DNA from: Holophagae bacterium
GTDB lineage: Bacteria > Acidobacteriota > Holophagae > Acanthopleuribacterales > Acanthopleuribacteraceae
Direction: 5' to 3'
DNA length: 64,000 nucleotides
NCBI GenBank assembly: GCA_030429565.1
Contig: JAUIFE010000017.1
Coordinates: 1-64,000 of the forward strand
Shown here: one piece after another, positions 18,627 through 26,697 of the stretch
How positions within the stretch are numbered: position 1 is the first letter of the stretch
Layout: the number at the start of each line of letters is the position of its first letter
Program-made: the position numbers and the translations under genes
Notes under the pieces: generated by a model
Told to the model about the DNA's origin: nothing
Seen by the model: the letters and a program-made list of their open reading frames with translations, nothing else
Database searches by the model: none

Positions 18627-19142
18627 ATGGATTATCAGTCCCTGATTCGCGATATTCCCGACTTTCCCAAGCCTGGTATTATCTTCAAAGACATTACGCC
18701 GCTGCTCGCCAATGCCGCCGCATTGGATGCCGTGATTCAAGACATGGCGGCCCCGTTCAAAGACAAAAACATTGATTTAATTGTTGGTATTGAATCGCGC
18801 GGTTTCCTTTTTGGGCCGGGTGTTGCGCGCCAATTAGGTTGCGGTTTTGCGCCGGTACGCAAGCCTGGCAAATTGCCTTACAGCACCCATTCATTGACGT
18901 ACGATTTGGAATACGGCAGCGATACCTTGGAGATTCACGTCGACGCCGTGGTTGAAAACCAACGCGTGGTTATCATTGACGACCTCTTGGCGACCGGCGG
19001 CACTGCTGAAGCGGCCGGCAAACTGATCGCCAAAATCGGCGGGGTGGTTGCCGGTTTTGGTTTTGTGATTGAGTTGGGTTTCCTCAAGGGTCGTGACCGC
19101 TTAGGCAACACGCAAATCGAAGCGCTGATTAACTATCAATAA
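18627..19142 (+). CDS. apt: Adenine phosphoribosyltransferase
   Basis: The 171-residue purine-salvage enzyme converts adenine and PRPP to AMP. It matches Apt along its length: DYQSLIRDIPDFPKPGIIFKD at the start, VGIESRGFLFGPGVA, RKPGKLPY, and the PRPP-binding loop VVIIDDLLATGGTAEAAG. The ATG at 18627 follows AAAGGA at proper spacing and coincides with the family N-terminus; the frame is open upstream to 18519 without homology. It is single and followed by a hairpin. Its divergence from a BMP-type (nucleoside-binding family) lipoprotein gene suggests shared purine-related regulation. Confidence 0.96.
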   Translation: MDYQSLIRDIPDFPKPGIIFKDITPLLANAAALDAVIQDMAAPFKDKNIDLIVGIESRGFLFGPGVARQLGCGFAPVRKPGKLPYSTHSLTYDLEYGSDTLEIHVDAVVENQRVVIIDDLLATGGTAEAAGKLIAKIGGVVAGFGFVIELGFLKGRDRLGNTQIEALINYQ

Positions 19143-19151
19143 CGAAATTAG

Positions 19152-19184
19152 CAACGGGCTCGGCCGCCAGGGGCGAGCCCGTTG
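19152..19184. terminator. Bidirectional terminator-like hairpin
   Basis: An 11-bp perfect stem, CAACGGGCTCG / CGAGCCCGTTG, with an 11-base loop sits between the convergent apt and hexosaminidase genes. Flanking T-rich sequence is modest on the + side (TGCTTGGTTCTTGTTT). Confidence 0.7.
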
Positions 19185-19198
19185 TGCTTGGTTCTTGT

Positions 19199-21784
19199 TT
19201 ACGGCGCCGGTCGTCCTTTTTGATCCTGTGAATCCGTGCCCGTGACAATTTCGGTCACGCGGCTCGCACGGCCACGGCTGTCGAACACGGCCAGTTTCAC
19301 CGTTTTTGCCGCCGTAATCGGCGTTTCGTACAGCGCTGATTGGCGTGTCGGCTCGCTGCCGTCGGTGGTATAGCGAATGGTTAAGCCGGGGAACGGGCTA
19401 TTGGCATAAATGCGGTCACCGTCCACGCGTGCACCTGGCGGCGGCAAGCGATAGGCGTAGCCGCCGTTGTAGACGTCCAGTTTGGGCAGTTCCACTTTGC
19501 CGACACGGTGGGCGAATTGAAACCAATCTCGCGTTAGGGCTGCTTCGCGTTGCGGTGACGTCGCCGCTGTTTCCCACTTGGGCTGCGCCGTCCAAGCCCG
19601 CTCGGCTAAGCCGAACAGTTTGGGCAGCAACATGTACTCGAGTCGCTCGCGCGTGGTAACGGTTTCGGTCCAAAGTTGACCTTGGATTCCGATGATGCGC
19701 TTGCGCCCGGCGGCGCTTAACCGCTCATGGTTGCGGTAGCTGTCGGGATTAATTGGGCGGCCCATGCGGTCAAAGGCGCCGCCTGCGTAAACGTTATAGG
19801 GCGAGAAACGAAAGACCTTAAACGTATCGATGTAGCCGGCCCAATAATAACCCGGCTCTTGGTAATCCTTTTCATAGGCCAGGTCGAAGTACATATGTGC
19901 CGCCGACGACAGCACCACTTCAAAGCCGTTATTGGCCAGTTGATAGGCCAAGGCTTCGCGACCAAATCCCGGAATATCGTTCCACACGTAGGTGCGTGCC
20001 GGCGGTTGTTTGAGCTTTTCATTAAAGATGCGGTGAGGATCGTCGGCGCCGTGGTCCTCCAACAACGCGATTTCCTCCCAGCCGGCCAGCACAATCTTGC
20101 GTTTGGCCAGTGCGTGATGTAGCTCTTCGAAGAAGTAGGCAAACAGGTGTTTGCCTTCGGTAAAGCCTTTTTCGGCCATGAACTTTTTGCAGGCCGGTGA
20201 ATCGAGCCAAGCCCCTTTCGGCACCTCGTCGCCGCCCGCGTGGACCGCCTTTAAGGTCAGACCCGCCTCCTGGTACATGGTTGCCAAGTCTCCGATGACC
20301 TGTTCAATGAAGCGGTAGGCATCGGGCCGGCAAACGCAAATCACGTTGTCCTTCCAGCCTTGAACCGATTTGTATTGCGATTGATCCTCGGCATCGCGCA
20401 AGTTGGTTACCTGCTCAAATCCTTTGAGGGTGCGGTCGCCCCCCTTTTGGCGTCGTTTGTCGATGGCCTGAATGGCGGCGCGCGCGTGTCCCGGTAAATC
20501 AATTTCGGGAATGACCTCAATGTGTCGTTCGGCGGCGTAGCGCAACAGGCCCACAAAGGTTGCGCGGTCGTAGGCGCCCGAACCCTGGTGATCGCTTTCG
20601 GCGCCGCTTCCGAAACTGGGCACCAAATCGTCGGCGCCGGTACCGCGTGTGGCGCCGTATTGGGTCAGTTCGGGATAGTTTTTTATCGCCAAACGCCAGC
20701 CTTCATCGTCGGTTAGGTGGAAGTGGAAACGGTTGAGTTTGTAAAGCGCCATGAGGTCGAGTGTGCGGCGCACGGTTTCGGCGTCGTGGAAATGGCGTGC
20801 CACGTCCAAGTGGAACCCGCGATAGGCGAAACGCGGCGCGTCGGTAATGGCGACGCTGTCAAACGTCAGCGATTTGGGTTTTTCGCGCCATGGCGCCGGT
20901 TGAATTAAGGCAAGCAGACTTTGCACCGCATAAAACGCACCGGCCGGTTGTTCGGCCGACAATTCAATCGGTCGGTTCGGGCGAATGCTGAGCTGATAGC
21001 CTTCAGCGCGGCTGAGTGCATCGCCTTGCTGATTGACCTGTTGCTGCAAAAGGATATCGGCTTGAGCGTTGTGTTTCGCCGGAACTAATACGGCTTGCCA
21101 CTGGAAATGGCGGCCGAGGAAGTCGCGCAGGTAGCGGGCTTCATTGGCAAAAGCGGGGTCGTAGACAATACGCGGGTTGGCGGTCAGAATGCGTTGGCCT
21201 TGACCCCACACCTGTTTGCGCGGCGTTGGCAAAATACCGCGTACGTCGGGGGCGGCGCCGTTGTGGCTCTTGAGGTTGCGGTGGTAACGATCCTTGGCGT
21301 CGGCGACGGGCATTTTGTCCTGCGGGCCACGTGTCATCAGGGCGGCGGGTGGGGTGAGGTGTTTGATGCGCAAGACTTTGACATCGGCGGTGGGGTTGGC
21401 GCGCCAGAAGGGGCCGGCCGGGCCGATGGAGGCATTAAGCGCAGCGGCCTCGAACTCTAAGTCGAGGACAAAGGTGTCGGTTGGTTTAAAGCCTGGCAGG
21501 GGGGCGATCTCCCACAGATCGCCGTTGACGTGGCGCACGGCTAAGCCGGTGCCGGGGGCGAGGGGCTCAATGGCGAGGGGTAAGTTAAAGAACAAACGCC
21601 ATTCGGGTTGGGTGAGGTCGAAATTGGCAAAGGACAGCCAGGTCAGGGTGGCGCGGCTTGTCGGCCGGTCGGCGGTGGGGCCCGCCGTAATGCGCCAGGA
21701 CAAATCGGGTTTTGTATCGGCCGCGTTTAGGCTGAGGACAAAAGGAACGATCAGGACGAAAAGGGCGGAGGGAAGGAGACGCAT
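19199..21784 (-). CDS. Beta-N-acetylhexosaminidase, GH20 (chitobiase type)
   Basis: The 861-residue exported enzyme releases terminal GlcNAc from chitooligosaccharides. A signal peptide (about 1-22) is followed by a chitobiase N-terminal carbohydrate-binding-like domain, a GH20b domain (about 190-310), the GH20 barrel (about 315-690) and a CHB_HEX_C domain (about 770-850). Barrel landmarks are FHLTDDEGWRL, IPEIDLPGHARAA and HAGGDEVPKGAW, the last with the catalytic Asp-Glu pair. The ATG at 21784 is preferred because AAAGGTGG precedes it; a GTG at 21793 in the same frame overlaps that site. It is divergent from a ROK regulator gene, the usual arrangement for local repression by an amino-sugar sensor. 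Confidence 0.94.
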   Translation of the reverse strand: MRLLPSALFVLIVPFVLSLNAADTKPDLSWRITAGPTADRPTSRATLTWLSFANFDLTQPEWRLFFNLPLAIEPLAPGTGLAVRHVNGDLWEIAPLPGFKPTDTFVLDLEFEAAALNASIGPAGPFWRANPTADVKVLRIKHLTPPAALMTRGPQDKMPVADAKDRYHRNLKSHNGAAPDVRGILPTPRKQVWGQGQRILTANPRIVYDPAFANEARYLRDFLGRHFQWQAVLVPAKHNAQADILLQQQVNQQGDALSRAEGYQLSIRPNRPIELSAEQPAGAFYAVQSLLALIQPAPWREKPKSLTFDSVAITDAPRFAYRGFHLDVARHFHDAETVRRTLDLMALYKLNRFHFHLTDDEGWRLAIKNYPELTQYGATRGTGADDLVPSFGSGAESDHQGSGAYDRATFVGLLRYAAERHIEVIPEIDLPGHARAAIQAIDKRRQKGGDRTLKGFEQVTNLRDAEDQSQYKSVQGWKDNVICVCRPDAYRFIEQVIGDLATMYQEAGLTLKAVHAGGDEVPKGAWLDSPACKKFMAEKGFTEGKHLFAYFFEELHHALAKRKIVLAGWEEIALLEDHGADDPHRIFNEKLKQPPARTYVWNDIPGFGREALAYQLANNGFEVVLSSAAHMYFDLAYEKDYQEPGYYWAGYIDTFKVFRFSPYNVYAGGAFDRMGRPINPDSYRNHERLSAAGRKRIIGIQGQLWTETVTTRERLEYMLLPKLFGLAERAWTAQPKWETAATSPQREAALTRDWFQFAHRVGKVELPKLDVYNGGYAYRLPPPGARVDGDRIYANSPFPGLTIRYTTDGSEPTRQSALYETPITAAKTVKLAVFDSRGRASRVTEIVTGTDSQDQKGRPAP

Positions 21785-21813
21785 GGGGGCCACCTTTGAA
21801 TTTGTTTTTTTAA

Positions 21814-21885
21814 TTAACTAACATACTCGTAGGAATCTGCCAAGCCCGACCTGGCCTGGCGTGAAAAAAGCATCGTTAGTTAACG
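21814..21885. promoter_or_regulatory. Paired inverted operator-like sites in the GH20/ROK divergent promoter
   Basis: TTAACTAAC (21814-21822) and its exact reverse complement GTTAGTTAA (21875-21883) are 61 bp apart centre to centre, close to six helical turns. The right copy sits in CGTTAGTTAACG, whose arms are palindromic. The position between gh20 and the ROK gene suits binding of the ROK repressor with looping. The link to the regulator is inference. Confidence 0.5.
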
Positions 21886-21980
21886 AAACGCCTTGCGCCG
21901 CCACCTTTTGATTGATTCACCCCCATCGGCCCGCTAAGATGAGGTGGGTTAATTTCAACGGAGCACCAGCCGGATATTAC

Positions 21981-23192
21981 GTGAATAAAGTTATCTCTGC
22001 ATCCCAGAAGGCCACGCGCGAACAAACTAAAGAGCACAATAAGCGCTTTATTTTGAAGATGATCTACGAGCGCGATCCGATCAGTCGGGCTGATTTGGCG
22101 CGATTGACCAAGCTCACCCGTGCCTCCATTTCCAACGTGGTTAGTGCCCTGTTGGAAGAGGATATGGTTTCCGAGGTCGGCCTCGCCAAAAAAAGTGTCG
22201 GCAAGCCGCCGACGCTGCTCAGTTTCAATAAAGACGCGCGCCAACTGATCACCTTGGATTTGGCCAGCGACATGTTTCGCGGCAGTTTAATGAACCTGCG
22301 CGGTGAAGTACTAGAACGCGTCAAGATCTCCTTGGGCGGGCGGCGCGGACCGGCTGCCGTCGAACAGGTGATCGCCCTGATTGAACAGCTTCAAGAACGG
22401 GCAACACAGCCGTTGTTGGGGATTGGTATTGGGACGCCCGGTGTGGTTGAGCCCTACCAGGGTGTAGTGAAAAGCGCAATCAACCTCAATTGGACCGAAT
22501 TACCGTTGCGCGATTTGCTTCAAGAACGGTTTTCGCTGCCGGTTTATTTGGCCAACGACGCGCAACTGGCGGCCTTGGCTCAGTTCCTTTTCTCCTCCAA
22601 CAAAGACGGCATCCAGAATTTGATTCTGGTTAAGGTCGGTCGCGGCATTGGTGCCGGTATCATCTTTGGCGGAGAAATCTTTTTTGGTGACGGCTTTTCG
22701 GCCGGTGAAATCGGCCACGTGGTGGTCGATCCCAACGGCAAGCTCTGCACCTGTGGTCACAACGGGTGTTTGGAGACGATGGCGTCTACCCGCGCGCTGG
22801 CCGAGCAAATGTCGCAAATTGCCGCCTCCAATCCCAGCTCGCGGCTGCACCAAATGGTGCGTGACGGCGAAACGCTGACCTCCAACGCCATTTTGCAAGC
22901 CCACTTGGACCGTGACTTTACCGTGCAGCCGGTGATTGAGCGTTCCGGTCGTTTCCTAGGTGGTGCGATGGCGCATATCGTCGGCGCCATGAACATTCGC
23001 CACATTTACATTGCGGGCAGTATGGCGCGTTTTGGTGACGCCTTGTTGGAACCGATTCGTCAGGAAGTTTTTCGGCGCTCCTATCCCGCCCTTATCAATC
23101 AAATTGAAATCAAAATCTCTGAATTGGGCGCCGACATTGTGCTGTTGGGCGCGGCCGCCTTGGTGTTGAATTTCGAGTTGGGTATTGTGTAG
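21981..23192 (+). CDS. ROK-family transcriptional regulator (NagC/XylR-like)
   Basis: From GTG 21981 the protein has 403 residues: an N-terminal winged HTH (about 15-75, SRADLARLTKLTRASISNVVSALLEE) and a ROK sugar-binding domain. Visible motifs are GIGIGTPGVVE, VGRGIGAGIIFGGE and the ROK zinc signature CTCGHNGCLE, preceded by GEIGHVVVDP. The upstream frame is open to 21912, with another ATG near 21939, and no candidate has a strong Shine-Dalgarno sequence, so the start is uncertain. It is divergent from the GH20 gene and probably represses it until GlcNAc or a derivative binds. It may also act on the genes downstream. Confidence 0.9.
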   Translation: MNKVISASQKATREQTKEHNKRFILKMIYERDPISRADLARLTKLTRASISNVVSALLEEDMVSEVGLAKKSVGKPPTLLSFNKDARQLITLDLASDMFRGSLMNLRGEVLERVKISLGGRRGPAAVEQVIALIEQLQERATQPLLGIGIGTPGVVEPYQGVVKSAINLNWTELPLRDLLQERFSLPVYLANDAQLAALAQFLFSSNKDGIQNLILVKVGRGIGAGIIFGGEIFFGDGFSAGEIGHVVVDPNGKLCTCGHNGCLETMASTRALAEQMSQIAASNPSSRLHQMVRDGETLTSNAILQAHLDRDFTVQPVIERSGRFLGGAMAHIVGAMNIRHIYIAGSMARFGDALLEPIRQEVFRRSYPALINQIEIKISELGADIVLLGAAALVLNFELGIV

Positions 23193-23520
23193 CACTGCTC
23201 TGCTTTGAAAAAGCGGGGCGGCGAACTTTTTGTGAAGCCGAATTGTTTGTGATATAAAGTCTGACGTTTTTGGCGCGGTCTTGCGCGTCTTTTATTTGTG
23301 GAGCCCGTGTGCTTGTCTCGGTGAGGCGGCGTGATTTTTTCGGGCCGCGCCTTAAACGGCGTGTCATTCATATGAAAAATGATCGGCGGGTTGCCGGTCC
23401 CTATCCTGCGGAAAAAGACTACCGCTTTCCTATGACTGGCTAAGACGTATTTTTTGTGTCTTAAGGGTTTACGGGAGAGTTGCCGGTTGTGGCCTGTGGT
23501 TCTTTGAATGAGGTTTTCTT
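23193..23520. other. Intergenic region upstream of the secreted triplet
   Basis: This gap follows the ROK gene and contains one candidate promoter (listed separately), giving a leader of roughly 260 nt before the first triplet gene. No gene or clear terminator is visible. Confidence 0.45.
23230..23258 (+). promoter_or_regulatory. Candidate sigma70 promoter for the secreted triplet
   Basis: TTGTGA (23230-23235), a 17-bp spacer and TATAAA (23253-23258) form a plausible -35/-10 pair upstream of the first triplet gene. The -35 matches the consensus at four of six positions. Confidence 0.4.
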
Positions 23521-25002
23521 TTGTTTACCAAGCCAAATGTTTTGTTTTTATTTTGTTTTTTTGCTTTTTTGACAGGCTCAGTTTTGGCCGGCGGAGCCAG
23601 TATTCCGGCCGGTGTCGAAGTAATTCTCCACGAGCGCGTGGAGAAAGTATTTCACCCCGATAACCCGTTTAAATATCTCGACCAGGAAATCGTTCAGGTG
23701 GCGGCCGGTGATGGGGTAACCACGCGCGATTGTCTCAAGGTTGAAGGTTTGCCGGATTTTTCCTTCTTTAAGGATCTCGATCACGCGGTAATGAACCCCG
23801 AAACGGGGGAAACGGCCGTGATTGCCAAGCATCAGTTCTTGAATGAAGGGCATTGGACTTTGTTTTTGATTAGCAAAGACGGTCAAATCACGATTCCTTT
23901 TCCGCACCGCAAGCTTGGCAAGCTGAAAGAGTCGAGTAAGTATTTTGCGGCGGTCGGCGACTACAGCCGGCGCGTAACGCGACCGACAGCCTATCGCTTT
24001 CCATTGATTCGGGAAAAAAAGACGAAAAAGAAATTTAATCCTGGATCTCTTTTTTCGGGGCCGTTTCGTGGCCTGGTGTGGATTCCCGGAACCCGAAACT
24101 TCCTGATGTACAGTTTTAAGTACCTGTATCTTTTGGACACCGAAGCCGGCAACATTCGAGAGATCAATGCCAAAGAATACGTGGTGAATCCTTTTAACAG
24201 TGATCCCTATCTCAACGTGGCCGGCGGGACGCGTTACGGTAGACATGCCTACATTTATCACCGTTCCGGTGTCCATCGCATTGAGTGGGATGGGTCAATT
24301 GTTAAGCTTTTTGAGGCGCGCAAGGGCCCGGCCGAAAAAGATCTGTTCAATCGCAACTTGGTTACCTTGGGTAAAAGTTTATCGAAAGTGGCCTTTGAGG
24401 TCTTTGGCGACGGAGACCAGTTTCGCATCGGACGCCAGATCTATGATCGGGAGGGCAAGGTGCTGCATGTGTTTAACCCTGAAAAAACGGCGATTACTTA
24501 TTGTGAGGGGCGTCCTCTCTATGCCGCCACTCACAAAAGCTTAAAGGAATTGCGTTTGGTGGATGTTGAAAGTGGTCAAACACTCACCGCAACAACCAAA
24601 GACATGGCCGCCGCCAAACTTTTGATCGGCGCTGACGGGACTTCGGTCGCCGTGCTTTACCAAAAACACGCCGGTACTGAGCCGCCGACTTTTGATGTGT
24701 TTCGTCGTCGAGGTGACACGCTGGTTTTGGTTGCCTCCGGAAAAAGTCGTAACATTCCAGCGCTTTACCAGGATGCGTTGTTCTACGTTAGCGATGAAAC
24801 GCTTTATGTGCAGCGTGGTGAACAACCGGCCCAGGCTTTCGCTACATTCGAGCGAAAGATTTCAGAATGGTCGGTCCGCGTGGGCGATGAACTGATCTAT
24901 TCGACCCGCGGTCCCGTCGATTGGGGCGACGCCAAGCATCACAGTTCCTATCACTACATTCCGAACCCGGTGCACGTACCGGTACCGACGGTGAAGTTTT
25001 AA
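23521..25002 (+). CDS. Secreted protein of unknown family, triplet member A
   Basis: The 493-residue protein starts at TTG 23521 with GAGG about eight bases upstream, and has a strongly hydrophobic signal peptide (about 1-23, ending SVLAG). The mature protein shares ordered blocks with the next two genes: KVFHPDNPF, GLPDFSFFKDL, MNPETGETA, WTLFLISKDGQITIPFPH, WIPGTRNFLMY, SGVHRIEWDGS and FRIGRQIYDREG. The repeating strand-turn character suggests a beta-propeller, but I recognise no family. There is no catalytic signature, lipobox or membrane segment. It is the first gene of the triplet and lies just after the ROK regulator. Confidence 0.85.
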   Translation: MFTKPNVLFLFCFFAFLTGSVLAGGASIPAGVEVILHERVEKVFHPDNPFKYLDQEIVQVAAGDGVTTRDCLKVEGLPDFSFFKDLDHAVMNPETGETAVIAKHQFLNEGHWTLFLISKDGQITIPFPHRKLGKLKESSKYFAAVGDYSRRVTRPTAYRFPLIREKKTKKKFNPGSLFSGPFRGLVWIPGTRNFLMYSFKYLYLLDTEAGNIREINAKEYVVNPFNSDPYLNVAGGTRYGRHAYIYHRSGVHRIEWDGSIVKLFEARKGPAEKDLFNRNLVTLGKSLSKVAFEVFGDGDQFRIGRQIYDREGKVLHVFNPEKTAITYCEGRPLYAATHKSLKELRLVDVESGQTLTATTKDMAAAKLLIGADGTSVAVLYQKHAGTEPPTFDVFRRRGDTLVLVASGKSRNIPALYQDALFYVSDETLYVQRGEQPAQAFATFERKISEWSVRVGDELIYSTRGPVDWGDAKHHSSYHYIPNPVHVPVPTVKF

Positions 25003-25052
25003 CCATGCAGGGGCGTGTTCTTTATGCCGTTGTTTTGTGGTGGCGCCCCAAC

Positions 25053-25099
25053 CGCGTGATTGGCCGCCCAAATAACTTGTGCGGCCAACGCGAATTTTT
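25053..25099 (+). terminator. Hairpin between triplet members A and B
   Basis: CGCG-TGA-TTGGCCGC pairs with GCGGCCAACGCG (25053-25067 with 25081-25092, three-base bulge), followed by AATTTTT. It could be a terminator or a partial attenuator that lowers expression of members B and C relative to A. Confidence 0.5.
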
Positions 25100-25109
25100 G
25101 TGAGGCGTA

Positions 25110-26621
25110 ATGATGCTAAAACAAACCATGGCATGGATCTGGGTCTCGGTCTGGTTCCTTTTGGGTCCAGCCTGCTTGAGTGGCGAACCTGTCGAGATTT
25201 TTTTCCAGGAAAAGTATCGCCGTTTAGACCATCCGGACTCCTTTGTGCAGCGTTTGGAGCAGGAGGTTTTGAGCGTTGTCAAGAATGACGAAAGGACAAC
25301 TATTTTGACCGCCGAACGCACTGATGCGCCTGTGTACTCTTTTTTCCGGGCTTACAGCCGGATGTTCGTGAATCCCGAAACCGGTGACACCGCTTTTTTA
25401 GGTCGCCACCAGTGGTTGAATCGCGGTTTCTGGACGCTCTTCATTCTGAAAAGCGACGGTCGTTTGTGGATGCCCTTTCCCTACGAGGAGGATTTTCCGC
25501 TAAGTGACAACGAAGAAATGGCCGCCGCACAACGGGCGGCGATGGCCGAGGTCATCAAACCCGAAGAACTTAAATGCACGATCGTTCGTGATGGAAAAGC
25601 CCCCAAGCAACGCTCCCCCAAAAAGATTTTTGATGTGTACCATCGCAATCTCGCTTGGATTCCCGGTACCCAAAAGCTTTTGTATGTTGGGGTTAGGCGC
25701 ATTTGCGTGCTCGATCCGGCCAACCTGGAGATTCATGAGCGAAATACGCCCTCTTTGCGCGTTGAACAGCTCGGCCAATTGGGGCATTTCAATGTTTCCG
25801 GTGGTCATCGCAAAGATGAACACTTGTTCCTTTACCACGAGTCTGGTGTCCATCGCGTCGAATGGGACGGCTTCCTCACCAAGTTGTTTACGCCGACACG
25901 TGGTGCCGCCGCCCACGAAGTGTTTCAAAAAACCAAAACCCATCCTGGCAAAATTCACACCGGCACCAACTTCCAAGCCTTGTACGATGGGGCGTATTTC
26001 CTCATTGGTAACCAGGTTTTCAATTGGCGTGGCGACCGGGTTCATTTGATTAACAACAAGCAATCACAGGTTGCTTTTTGCGCCACCAAGCCGCTTATGG
26101 CGGTAAGCCACCGCAAACTCAAACAACTGCGACTCACTCATCTCGAAAAGGGGACGGTTGCGAATGTGACATTGGACAAACGCCGCGTTAAAAGCCTGGC
26201 CGTGGGTGAGGACGGCCGGTTTGTCACTGTTCAGTATCATTCGAAATACCCGCAGGCACCGATTGACTTTGACGTATTTCGCGTCGACGGCACGACCTTA
26301 ACCAAGGTTGCATCGGATGTGGTTTCCGGTGGCGATCCAGCGATTTACGGCGATACGGTTTATTACCAGAAAGGCCGCAAGTTTATGGTGTTACCGGTTG
26401 GTGGTACGCCGCGACAGTGGGGCCCCTTTGAGAGCAATCTCCAGGCTTGGACCCTGAAGGTCGGTAATGAAATCATCCACACCACTGCGCCGACAGCCGA
26501 CCTTGAAGGTCTTAAGCGCTACGAGGAATCGAAGATGGGGGCCCCCACGATGTCCCCGTCCGGTGGGTGGCAATCGGACGGTGCTCCGGCAAAGGTGCCA
26601 AGTGGTTACAGAGATTATTAA
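25110..26621 (+). CDS. Secreted protein of unknown family, triplet member B
   Basis: The 503-residue protein has ATG at 25110 and another at 25113; GAGG is 4 or 7 bases upstream, so 25113 may be the true start. The signal peptide runs to about residue 24 (GPACLSGEP). Shared triplet blocks are LDHPDSF, FVNPETGDTAFLGRHQWLNRGFWTLF (shown here in part), LAWIPGTQKLLYVG, SGVHRVEWDGF and FLIGNQVFNWRG. It is the most divergent of the three near the N-terminus and has an extra Gly/Ser/Pro-rich tail (about 475-503). The GPACLSG segment resembles a weak lipobox, so a lipoprotein is possible. Function is unknown. Confidence 0.85.
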   Translation: MMLKQTMAWIWVSVWFLLGPACLSGEPVEIFFQEKYRRLDHPDSFVQRLEQEVLSVVKNDERTTILTAERTDAPVYSFFRAYSRMFVNPETGDTAFLGRHQWLNRGFWTLFILKSDGRLWMPFPYEEDFPLSDNEEMAAAQRAAMAEVIKPEELKCTIVRDGKAPKQRSPKKIFDVYHRNLAWIPGTQKLLYVGVRRICVLDPANLEIHERNTPSLRVEQLGQLGHFNVSGGHRKDEHLFLYHESGVHRVEWDGFLTKLFTPTRGAAAHEVFQKTKTHPGKIHTGTNFQALYDGAYFLIGNQVFNWRGDRVHLINNKQSQVAFCATKPLMAVSHRKLKQLRLTHLEKGTVANVTLDKRRVKSLAVGEDGRFVTVQYHSKYPQAPIDFDVFRVDGTTLTKVASDVVSGGDPAIYGDTVYYQKGRKFMVLPVGGTPRQWGPFESNLQAWTLKVGNEIIHTTAPTADLEGLKRYEESKMGAPTMSPSGGWQSDGAPAKVPSGYRDY

Positions 26622-26697
26622 AGTTTCGTGTCCAAAAATGAGACGGTGGACAAGGAGAAAGCCGCTGGTAACCCAAGTTTTTTTTAAGGAAGTGTGT

